NCBI GenBank assembly: GCA_044230315.1
Contig: JBGARJ010000001.1
Location: forward strand, 62,001-126,000
Source of the DNA: M3007 sp044230315
Lineage (GTDB): Bacteria > Bacteroidota > Bacteroidia > Chitinophagales > Saprospiraceae
Length of the DNA: 64,000 nt
Direction: 5' to 3'
In this document: one piece after another, positions 8,466-16,118 of the stretch
Layout of the letters: the number at the start of each line of letters is the position of its first letter
How positions within the stretch are numbered: position 1 is the stretch's first letter
Notes under the pieces: generated by a model
Told to the model about the DNA's origin: nothing
Database searches by the model: none
The model's input: only the letters and a program-made list of their open reading frames with translations
Position numbers and translations under genes: made by a program

Positions 8466-11030
8466 ATGCAAGCAAAAATGTGGCTGTTTGTTGCCGCACT
8501 GATGACCTCCTTCACGATAGATCCGGCCTTTGGCCAGCAAAAAACTTCGGTGAGGGGAAAGGTGTTGGATGCGGGCACCAACGACCCGCTCCCGTATGTC
8601 AGCGTGCAGTTTGAAGGCACCAACTCCGGTACCCGTACGGATATCGAAGGCAATTTTTATATGGAGACCGCCGTACCCGGCGTAACCGGTATCAAGGTGA
8701 TCTGCGTCGGTTATGAAACCCAATCGGCGCCAATCAAAGCGGGTCAGGCCAACCGCCTGGAAGTACGGCTGGAGGAGGCCAATGTCGGGTTGAAGGAAGT
8801 GACCGTTCGGGTGGAAAAATACCGCAACAAGGGCAACCCGGCCGTCGACCTCATCCGGAAAGTACTCGACAACCGGGATAAAAATCGCAAGGAAGGGCTT
8901 GACTATTACCACTTCGAGAAATACGAAAAAGTGAGTTTCGCCCTCAACAACATTACGGAGAAGACCAAAAACAGCCTGCTATTCCGCCGGTATAAGTTTA
9001 TTTTTGAAAATGCCGACACCAATAAGATCAACGACAAGATCAGCTTGCTCCTGTTCCTCCGCGAAAGCTTGTCGGATGTGTACTACCGCCAAACGCCCAA
9101 AGCGATAAAGGAATATATCCACGGCGAACGCAACGTCGTGTTCAAAGATATCTTCGACCTGCAGGGCATCTCCTATTTTATCAACAGCATGTATATGGAT
9201 GTCAACTTTTACAACAATGCCGTTGACCTCCTCACCATGCAGTTCATCAGCCCCATCAGCCCGCTGGGCCCCACGATTTACCGGTACTATATCCAGGACA
9301 CGGTGCCGATCAACAACACCCCCTGCGTGCACCTGTACTACGCCCCGCGCAATAAAACTGACCTGGCTTTCATGGGACACCTCTGGATTGCGCTCGATTC
9401 TACGTATGCCATCCGGAAAATTGAAGCGGGCATTCCAAAAGACATCAACCTCAACTGGGTCAATGAAATGCAGATCAGCCAGGAATACGACTGGTATGGC
9501 GATACGCCCCAGGATCGCCGGCTGATGCTCTCCAAAGACGATATTTTTATGGATTTCGGTTTGTTCCGTGGCGATAGCACCCGCTCGCTCATCGGCTACA
9601 AAACCACGTCGTACAACCATTATTCGCTCAACCGGCCCCTCCCCGACAGCCTGTTCGACACCCAACTAGGCACCCTGCGCGATAAAGGCGCCGACCTGCA
9701 CGACTCGCTGTACTGGCAGGAAAAACGGCACCTCGACCTGAGCCGAAGCGAAAAAGGCCTCGAACAAACGCTCGACAGTCTGAACCGCAACCGCTCCTTC
9801 CGACGGCTCATCGGCACCTTCCGTTTCCTGTTTGAAGGATACACGCCAATTGGCGGGTTCAGCGTGGGCCCCGTGAATACGTTTTACAGTTTCAATCCCG
9901 TGGAGGGTTTCCGCGCGCGCCTTGGCGGCCGCACCAATTACACCTTCAGCGAACGGCTCATGCTGGAGGCTTACGGCGCCTACGGATTTAAAGACCAGCG
10001 CTGGAAAGGCTTCGGCGCCATCCGGTATTCGTTCAGCGATGCCAAAGTGCGGCTGTTCCCCATCAATCAGATCCGGCTTTGGTACCAAAACGACGTGAAA
10101 ATACCCGGGCAATCGCTCCAGTTTGTCAATGAAGATAATTTCCTGCTCTCCTTCAAACGAGGCGTGAACAACCGCATGTTTTACCTCCAAACCATCGGGC
10201 TGGAATACCTGAAAGAGCAGCGGAACGGCATATCGTATAGTTTTACCGTCAAAAATATCGTGCACAACGGTGCGGGAGCCCTCTTGTTCGACTACAACGA
10301 CAACGGCGAGACCCGGTACAAAACCGACCTGACCGACACCGAACTGGGGGTGATGTTGCGCTATGCCCCCAACGAGAAATTCTATGAAGGCTCTACCTAC
10401 CGTACGCCCATTATCAATAAGTCGCCGATTTTCGAGCTCGATTACGAGGCCGGGGTGAAAGACGTGATGCGGGGCGAGTACAATTACCATTCGCTGCAAT
10501 TCAAAGCAAAAAAAGCCTTCTTCCTGTCGCCTTTCGGCTATAGTATTGCCACCGTGGAAGCCGGACGTATCTTCGGGCAGGTACCATATCCCTTGCTTAC
10601 CATCCACCGCGCCAACCAGACGTATTCGTACCAGATGGAGTCGTACAACCTGATGAACTTTCTGGAGTTTGTGAGCGACAAATTTGTGTCGATCAACTAC
10701 TTCCACAATTTTGGCGGCGTATTTTTAGGGCGTATTCCGCTCATCAAAAAATTGAAATGGCGCGAAGTGCTGACAGTCAAAGCGCTCTGGGGCGGGCTCG
10801 ATCAGCGGAACCAACCCAGTGCGACCAACGGTTTGCTGTCGTTCCCCAAGGCCGACGATGGCAGTACACAAACCTTTACCCTCGAACACCGGCCGTACAT
10901 TGAAGGCAGTGTGGGCGTAGCCAATATATTCCGGATGATCCGGATCGATCTGGTCAAACGCTTCACTTATACCGATCATCCTAACGTCAGCCAATTGGGT
11001 GTTCGGGTGCGGGTGAAAACCGAATTTTAA
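8466..11030 (+). CDS. DUF5686 / carboxypeptidase-regulatory-like outer-membrane protein
   Basis: This 854-residue exported protein has a signal peptide that ends at FGQQ. Residues ~28-110 form a CarboxypepD_reg-like beta-sandwich (SVRGKVLDAGTNDPLPYVSVQFEGTNSGTRTD), the same module that precedes TonB-dependent receptors. A long region rich in alternating aromatic and polar strands follows, as in DUF5686 proteins, and the C terminus ends with an aromatic residue (VRVKTEF), consistent with an outer-membrane beta-barrel. It begins 13 bases after the GtrA gene and precedes the phosphotransferase by 15 bases, so it belongs to the lipid operon. It could move or anchor the lipid product at the outer membrane; this is inference from position. 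Confidence 0.75.
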   Translation: MQAKMWLFVAALMTSFTIDPAFGQQKTSVRGKVLDAGTNDPLPYVSVQFEGTNSGTRTDIEGNFYMETAVPGVTGIKVICVGYETQSAPIKAGQANRLEVRLEEANVGLKEVTVRVEKYRNKGNPAVDLIRKVLDNRDKNRKEGLDYYHFEKYEKVSFALNNITEKTKNSLLFRRYKFIFENADTNKINDKISLLLFLRESLSDVYYRQTPKAIKEYIHGERNVVFKDIFDLQGISYFINSMYMDVNFYNNAVDLLTMQFISPISPLGPTIYRYYIQDTVPINNTPCVHLYYAPRNKTDLAFMGHLWIALDSTYAIRKIEAGIPKDINLNWVNEMQISQEYDWYGDTPQDRRLMLSKDDIFMDFGLFRGDSTRSLIGYKTTSYNHYSLNRPLPDSLFDTQLGTLRDKGADLHDSLYWQEKRHLDLSRSEKGLEQTLDSLNRNRSFRRLIGTFRFLFEGYTPIGGFSVGPVNTFYSFNPVEGFRARLGGRTNYTFSERLMLEAYGAYGFKDQRWKGFGAIRYSFSDAKVRLFPINQIRLWYQNDVKIPGQSLQFVNEDNFLLSFKRGVNNRMFYLQTIGLEYLKEQRNGISYSFTVKNIVHNGAGALLFDYNDNGETRYKTDLTDTELGVMLRYAPNEKFYEGSTYRTPIINKSPIFELDYEAGVKDVMRGEYNYHSLQFKAKKAFFLSPFGYSIATVEAGRIFGQVPYPLLTIHRANQTYSYQMESYNLMNFLEFVSDKFVSINYFHNFGGVFLGRIPLIKKLKWREVLTVKALWGGLDQRNQPSATNGLLSFPKADDGSTQTFTLEHRPYIEGSVGVANIFRMIRIDLVKRFTYTDHPNVSQLGVRVRVKTEF

Positions 11031-11045
11031 CGAAACCAACGAAAC

Positions 11046-11762
11046 ATGGCAAATTTTCTGAAAGAAGTCGGTCAACCCATTGTGTATAAGGTGATTCAGC
11101 CGCTTATTGATTTCCTGGCGCGCGTGGGTGTGACGCCCAATGCCGTGACGGCTATCGGTTTTGCGCTCAACATTGTAGCCACAGTCGTTTTTGTGTACGG
11201 CACCAACGCTGCCCGGGGCGACCTCCGGTATGTGGCGTGGGGCGGTTGTGTGATCCTCCTGGCCGGCTTGTTCGATATGATGGACGGGCGGCTTGCGCGG
11301 GTGAGCAAGCAGGAAAGCAGTTTCGGGGCTTTGTTCGATTCGGTACTGGACCGTTACAGCGAATTGGTGATGTTTCTCGGCATTTGTTATTACCTGGTTG
11401 CTCAGCAGTATTTTCTGAGTTCGCTGTTTGCATTTATTGCAATGATCGGTTCCATCATGGTGAGTTATGTGCGGGCGCGGGCCGAGGGCTTGGGCATCGA
11501 ATGCAAGGGCGGCCTGATGCAGCGGCCCGAGCGGGTATTACTGGTGGGTATTTCAGCCATCTTGTGCGGCCTGGTGCAGGGGTATGCCGGCGATTTTAAA
11601 CACGTGGTGCCGGGCACCGGTTTTCCCTATTTCGAAAACATTACCATTTTCACCTTTCCGATTTTCGTCATGGCCATTCTCACCAACTGGACGGCCATTC
11701 AGCGGCTTCGGGAATCCAAAGCAGCGCTCGATACCCTGGATCAACAAAAGAAAAGCAGTTAA
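11046..11762 (+). CDS. CDP-alcohol phosphatidyltransferase, probable phosphatidylinositol-phosphate synthase
   Basis: This 238-residue membrane enzyme has the complete CDP-alcohol phosphotransferase signature D-x2-D-G-x2-A-R-x8-G-x3-D-x3-D, seen as DMMDGRLAR, eight residues, then GALFDSVLD. Members transfer a phosphatidyl group from CDP-diacylglycerol to an alcohol. With ino1 and a PgpA-like phosphatase in the same operon, inositol 3-phosphate is the expected acceptor and PI-phosphate the product. Phosphatidylglycerol or archaetidyl-type chemistry would be the alternative. The next gene starts two bases after the stop. Confidence 0.87.
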   Translation: MANFLKEVGQPIVYKVIQPLIDFLARVGVTPNAVTAIGFALNIVATVVFVYGTNAARGDLRYVAWGGCVILLAGLFDMMDGRLARVSKQESSFGALFDSVLDRYSELVMFLGICYYLVAQQYFLSSLFAFIAMIGSIMVSYVRARAEGLGIECKGGLMQRPERVLLVGISAILCGLVQGYAGDFKHVVPGTGFPYFENITIFTFPIFVMAILTNWTAIQRLRESKAALDTLDQQKKSS

Positions 11763-11764
11763 TT

Positions 11765-12322
11765 ATGTTTTGCCTTAATCGACACATTACCTATTTGGTT
11801 TCCCTGACGTTCGCCTGCCTGTTTGCTGCAACGGCCATAGCGCAGAGTACCTTCCCCACGCCGCCGCAGGCGCCGCAACGCTTGTTCTACGTGCAGCGTT
11901 CAGGCAACACCAACACCATCGTTTACGACGCCAATACGATTGAAAACGGTCGGTCGTTCAACCACAAGCAACCCATCCTTGTCTATTGGCTGCGCTATGC
12001 AGAGCAGGGGCAGGTAGCGCCCCTCAATTACTTGCAGCGCACCCTCGCCTATGGCGTCGACGTGCGGGCCCTGAGCAGCCAGGCAAGTGAATTCGAATTC
12101 AACGTCGTGTCGTATCCCAAACGCAAACTGCGGCTCATCATCGATGCCGGCGGCAGGCCCCATGCCTTGTTGCAGATCGACGGGAAAACGGCGTGGCTGA
12201 ACCACGTGTTCGTCAAGATCGAAGGAAGAAAAGTGGGTATCGTTCCGGATGTAAAATATGTGGAGTTGTTCGGCACAGACCCCCGGACCGGCAGCGCCGT
12301 GTACGAAAAATTTGTTCCCTGA
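11765..12322 (+). CDS. Exported DUF4833-domain protein
   Basis: This 185-residue protein has a clear signal peptide (hydrophobic core around residues 10-26, cleavage near AIAQS). The mature part contains FYVQRSGNTNTIVYDAN, PILVYWLRYAEQG and a C-terminal GIVPDVKYVELFGTDP segment, as in DUF4833 proteins. I know of no biochemical function for the family. Its place between PI-phosphate synthase (2-base gap) and IPC synthase (34-base gap) suggests a periplasmic accessory role in inositol-lipid assembly or transport. Confidence 0.72.
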   Translation: MFCLNRHITYLVSLTFACLFAATAIAQSTFPTPPQAPQRLFYVQRSGNTNTIVYDANTIENGRSFNHKQPILVYWLRYAEQGQVAPLNYLQRTLAYGVDVRALSSQASEFEFNVVSYPKRKLRLIIDAGGRPHALLQIDGKTAWLNHVFVKIEGRKVGIVPDVKYVELFGTDPRTGSAVYEKFVP

Positions 12323-12356
12323 CCTGCTGCGCTGGCAGGTATAGCTGTTCGATTGG

Positions 12357-13256
12357 ATGAAACAACGCGTGGTATTTTCCCTGGGCACTCTGGCCTATTT
12401 TTCCTGGAACTATTTTTTTGTCGGCCTGCGCCCGGAACACATCGGGTTGTATGTGGCGCTGGTGGGCCTGTATGTGGCGCGGCCCGAAACCCGGAAATTC
12501 GTGTTGGCATTCGGCGCTTTTATCGCCTACTGGCTGATCTACGACGCCCTGCGGGTGGCGCCCAACTATACCGTGAACCCCGTGCACGTGGCCGGGCCGT
12601 ATTTTTTGGAAAAAGCCTGGTTTGGAATACCCGGGCCCGGCGGTGAGCGGATTACCCTGAACGAGTACTTTGCCGTGCACCATTCAGCGCCGCTCGATGT
12701 GCTATCGGGGTTGTTTTACCTCAATTGGGTGCCGGTTCCGCTGATTTTTGCATTTTGGTTGTTTCGCAACGACAAACCGCTCTTTGTCCGGTTTTCCTAC
12801 GGTTTTTTGTTTACCAACCTCCTGGGGTTTGCCACATATTACCTGTACCCCGCTGCACCGCCCTGGTACATCGAGCAGCACGGGTTTGAGGTGCAATACG
12901 GTACGCCGGGCAACCCCGCCGGACTGTCCAACTTCGACGCTTTCTTCGGCATTTCCCTGTTTGCAGGCATGTACCAAAAGAACGCCAATGTGTTTGCCGC
13001 TATCCCTTCGCTGCATTCGGCATACCCCGTGCTGTGCCTGTTGTACGGCTGGCGCCTGCACAAACGCTGGCTTAACCTGCTGTTCGCTTTTTTTGTGGCC
13101 GGCATCTGGTTTGCCGCGGTTTATACCCGCCATCACTACGTTATCGACGTGCTGGCGGGCGGCCTGACGGCCGTGGCCGGATACCTTTCCTTTGCGTATT
13201 TGGCCACTCAAACCCGTCTTAAAGCCTGGTTGGACGCACTACTGGAAAGGATTTAG
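12357..13256 (+). CDS. Aur1-like inositol phosphorylceramide synthase (PAP2 superfamily)
   Basis: This 299-residue polytopic membrane protein of the PAP2 superfamily has AAIPSLHSAYP (phosphatase motif 2) and YTRHHYVIDVLAGG (motif 3), with GFATYYLYPAAPPWY upstream, the same order as fungal Aur1 and bacterial inositolphosphotransferases. The family moves phosphoinositol from phosphatidylinositol to ceramide, which would join the two halves of this locus. It is the last gene of the run; 57 bases later lpxC/fabZ begins from its own promoter. A plain lipid phosphatase is the alternative. Confidence 0.83.
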   Translation: MKQRVVFSLGTLAYFSWNYFFVGLRPEHIGLYVALVGLYVARPETRKFVLAFGAFIAYWLIYDALRVAPNYTVNPVHVAGPYFLEKAWFGIPGPGGERITLNEYFAVHHSAPLDVLSGLFYLNWVPVPLIFAFWLFRNDKPLFVRFSYGFLFTNLLGFATYYLYPAAPPWYIEQHGFEVQYGTPGNPAGLSNFDAFFGISLFAGMYQKNANVFAAIPSLHSAYPVLCLLYGWRLHKRWLNLLFAFFVAGIWFAAVYTRHHYVIDVLAGGLTAVAGYLSFAYLATQTRLKAWLDALLERI

Positions 13257-13278
13257 CATTTTTCCAGCGACAGCACCG

Positions 13279-13286
13279 TACCTTTG
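13279..13286 (+). promoter_or_regulatory. -7 promoter box (TACCTTTG) for lpxC/fabZ
   Basis: An exact TAnnTTTG match lies 27 bases before the ATG at 13314, with a T-rich stretch (13258-13263) at about the -33 distance. Transcription would start near 13293, so an in-frame TTG at 13284 cannot be the translation start. It separates the lipid A genes from the sphingolipid locus. Confidence 0.65.
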
Positions 13287-13313
13287 CCTGCCGAAACCAC
13301 ATTTTCCCGGATC

Positions 13314-14726
13314 ATGAAACAATTCACCATCAAAACTCCAGTATCTGTCAAAGGAGTAGGTTTGCACACGGGCAAAACCGTGACGCTCACCTTTAAACCG
13401 GCGCCGGCTAATCACGGCTACCGGTTCCAACGCATCGACCTGCCCGAACAACCCGTAATACCAGCCGATGTGAAGTTGGTTGCGTCGACCAACCGGGGCA
13501 CGACGCTGCGCAGCGGCGACGCCCTGGTGGCCACGGTGGAACATGTGCTTTCGGCGCTGACAGGCCTTGGTGTCGATAATGTTTTGATGGAAATTGACGG
13601 TCCTGAAATGCCAATCATGGACGGCACTTCCCTGCCATTCGTTCGCTCCCTGGAAGCCGCCGGCCGCGAAGAACAGGACGCCGACCGGGAGTACTTTGTT
13701 GTTTCGGAACCCATTTCATACAAAGATGAAATCACCGGTATCGAGTTGTTGGCCTTGCCGGCCGACTCCTTTGAAGCCACGGTGATGATCGATTTTAACT
13801 CCAAGGTGCTCGGCCAGCAATTTGCCGCCCTGCACAACATGGCCGATTATGTAGATGAAATTGCCCCCTGCCGCACCTTCGTGTTTGTGCACGAACTCGA
13901 AAAATTGCTGGAAATGGGCCTTATCAAGGGCGGCGACCTCGACAATGCCATTGTCATTGCCGATCGCCGGATGGATCAGAGCGAACTGGACGCCCTGGCC
14001 CGGAAAATGGGCAAGCAATCGATCAATATCGACGCCGAAGGGGTACTCAATACCGTAAAACTCCATTTTCAGAACGAACCGGCCCGGCACAAACTGCTGG
14101 ATGTGATCGGCGACCTGGCCCTGATCGGTAAACCCATCCGGGGGAAAATCGTGGCCACCAAACCCGGCCATACGGCCAATGTGGAATTTGCCAAGATCCT
14201 CAAAAAGCACCTCACCGAAAAGCGCCGTTTGCTCGGCATCCCCAAATACGAGCCGGATAAGGAGCCGTTGTACGACGTGATGCAGATCACGCAGATGCTG
14301 CCGCACCGTTTTCCTTTTTTGCTGGTCGATAAAATTGTGGAACTCTCCGAATCGCACGTGGTGGGCATCAAAAATGTGACGATGAACGAACCCTTCTTTC
14401 AGGGGCACTTTCCCGACAACCCTATTTTTCCCGGCGTATTGCAGATCGAAGCCATGGCCCAAACGGGCGGTATCCTGGCCTTACATACCGTACATGATCC
14501 CGGTAACTGGGATACGTACTTCCTGAAAATCGAAAACACCAAGTTTAAAGCAAAGGTCGTCCCAGGCGACACTTTAATCCTGAAGATGGAACTTCTCGAA
14601 CCCATCCGGCGCGGTATTGTGCATATGCAGGGCACTGCTTATGTTGGCAATAAGATCGTATCGGAAGGAGAACTCACGGCGCAGATCGTCCGCCGCAACA
14701 AGGACGCCGGTGCCAGCGGGGCTTGA
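13314..14726 (+). CDS. lpxC/fabZ: Bifunctional LpxC deacetylase / FabZ dehydratase
   Basis: This 470-residue fusion protein is usual in Bacteroidota. Residues 1-~300 are LpxC, the zinc UDP-3-O-acyl-GlcNAc deacetylase that commits to lipid A: VKGVGLHTGK, the zinc ligand in VEHVLSALTGLGVDN, IMDGTSLPFV, and RHKLLDVIGDLALIGKPIRG. Residues ~325-470 are FabZ, the 3-hydroxyacyl-ACP dehydratase: MLPHRFPFLLVDKI with the catalytic His, and GHFPDNPIFPGVLQIEAMAQ with the catalytic acidic residue region. The start at 13314 fits the LpxC N terminus and the promoter at 13279. lpxA follows after 94 bases. Confidence 0.96.
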   Translation: MKQFTIKTPVSVKGVGLHTGKTVTLTFKPAPANHGYRFQRIDLPEQPVIPADVKLVASTNRGTTLRSGDALVATVEHVLSALTGLGVDNVLMEIDGPEMPIMDGTSLPFVRSLEAAGREEQDADREYFVVSEPISYKDEITGIELLALPADSFEATVMIDFNSKVLGQQFAALHNMADYVDEIAPCRTFVFVHELEKLLEMGLIKGGDLDNAIVIADRRMDQSELDALARKMGKQSINIDAEGVLNTVKLHFQNEPARHKLLDVIGDLALIGKPIRGKIVATKPGHTANVEFAKILKKHLTEKRRLLGIPKYEPDKEPLYDVMQITQMLPHRFPFLLVDKIVELSESHVVGIKNVTMNEPFFQGHFPDNPIFPGVLQIEAMAQTGGILALHTVHDPGNWDTYFLKIENTKFKAKVVPGDTLILKMELLEPIRRGIVHMQGTAYVGNKIVSEGELTAQIVRRNKDAGASGA

Positions 14727-14820
14727 GATTTTTTTAACCAGAAATGTGAAACGAACCGGGTACGGATTTTTTTCATGACCCTGGCGTTGCGCCTTTCGCT
14801 TTCAAACCCAGCTTATTTCC

Positions 14821-15645
14821 ATGAGCTATGCTAACGGCTTGCATGTGATCCACCCCAATGCTAAAATTGGAAAAAACGTCAAAATAGACCCGTTTACGGT
14901 CATAGAAGAGGATGTGGTAATCGGCGATAACTGTTGGATTGGAAACAACGTGACCATTCTCAACGGCGCGCGCATTGGTGAAAATTGTAAAATATTCCCC
15001 GGCGCCGTAGTAAGCGCCATCCCGCAGGACCTCAAATACAAAGGGGAAAAAACAACGCTGGAGATCGGCAACGATGTCATCATCCGCGAATGCTGCACCC
15101 TCAACCGGGGCACTATCGAGGCCGGGCGCACGGTAATTGGCGACAATTGCCTGCTAATGGCCTACGTGCACGTGGCGCACGATTGTTTTATCGGCAAAGG
15201 CTGTATCCTGGCCAACAACGTCACCCTGGCCGGGCACATCGACATCGACGATTATGCCCGCCTGGGCGGTATGGTTGCCGTGCACCAGTTCGTCCGGATC
15301 GGCGGTCAGGTCATGATTGGCGGCGGCTCACTCGTGCGCAAAGACGTGCCTCCGTACGTCATGGCGGCCCGGGAGCCGTTGTCGTATGCCGGCATTAACC
15401 GCGTGGGGCTGCACCGGGCCAAATTTACCCGCGACACCATGCACCATATCGAAGATATTTACCGCATCCTGTTTGTCCGGGGGCTGGGGGTGCGCAAAGC
15501 CCTGACCGTGATCGAAGAAGAAATCGAGCCCTCGCCCTACCGCGATGAAATAGTCGAATTTGTCCGCAGCGCCAAACGCGGCCTTATGAAAGGCTTCCGT
15601 TCGCTGAACGCCGCGGGCCGGGTCACCGAACCGGCGCTGGATTAA
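14821..15645 (+). CDS. lpxA: Acyl-ACP-UDP-N-acetylglucosamine O-acyltransferase
   Basis: This 274-residue cytoplasmic trimer enzyme performs the first acylation of lipid A synthesis. The left-handed beta-helix hexapeptide repeats run through residues ~10-185 (IGKNVKIDPF, VVIGDNCWIGNNV, ARIGENCKIF). The catalytic histidine lies in YVHVAHDCFIG, and the C-terminal helical domain (GLHRAKFTRDTMHHIEDIYRILF) matches LpxA. It is likely cotranscribed with lpxC/fabZ, as in related genomes. Confidence 0.96.
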   Translation: MSYANGLHVIHPNAKIGKNVKIDPFTVIEEDVVIGDNCWIGNNVTILNGARIGENCKIFPGAVVSAIPQDLKYKGEKTTLEIGNDVIIRECCTLNRGTIEAGRTVIGDNCLLMAYVHVAHDCFIGKGCILANNVTLAGHIDIDDYARLGGMVAVHQFVRIGGQVMIGGGSLVRKDVPPYVMAAREPLSYAGINRVGLHRAKFTRDTMHHIEDIYRILFVRGLGVRKALTVIEEEIEPSPYRDEIVEFVRSAKRGLMKGFRSLNAAGRVTEPALD

Positions 15646-15678
15646 CTGCAGCGACTGTCAGCGCCGGCCGCTTAGGTT

Positions 15679-15993
15679 TCATTCATTGGTGTCCACCATT
15701 TCCATCACCGTGCGGAAGGCGGCGTACCGGCCTTCGTAGCGTTGGGCGTGCTGGCGTTGTAGCTCGGGTGCAAACTCATCCATGTAGCGGCGCAAATGCG
15801 CCATGTCGCTCACGAGGTATTGCAGCGCATAAATTTCCGAATCTTCGTGCTCGTGCCCCAGCAAACGGCACATGCGATACGAAACAAACATGCCCGTGGC
15901 CATCACATCGGGAATGTGGGTTTCGCGCATCCAACGGAGCCAATCCTGGTGTATGTCCAGGTCGATCGTGACGGTGACATTGTAAAGCAGCAT
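15679..15993 (-). CDS. DUF4286-family protein
   Basis: This 104-residue small soluble protein has ferredoxin-like alternation (MLLYNVTVTIDLDIHQDWLRWMRETHIPDVMATGMF). It matches the pattern of DUF4286, a family common in Bacteroidota with no known function. The start at 15993 was chosen over an upstream in-frame start because MLLYNVTV is the usual N terminus and the upstream residues look non-coding. The gene converges with lpxA (33 bases apart) and diverges from the adhesin-like gene at 16119. Confidence 0.8.
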   Translation of the reverse strand: MLLYNVTVTIDLDIHQDWLRWMRETHIPDVMATGMFVSYRMCRLLGHEHEDSEIYALQYLVSDMAHLRRYMDEFAPELQRQHAQRYEGRYAAFRTVMEMVDTNE

Positions 15994-16118
15994 ATCTGTC
16001 GTTAAGATGCACAAATGTGCCAAATGCCGGCGCGCTTTTCCACTTTTCGGGAAAAATATTCTAAACTTGTAGGCCGTTCCAAAGAACCGCACCCAGCCGA
16101 TTAAACACATACCCGCAT

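Noticed and set aside
9666..10706. 346-codon minus-strand frame inside the DUF5686 gene
   Set aside because: It has no recognisable motif or start context; it is an antisense shadow of the outer-membrane protein gene.
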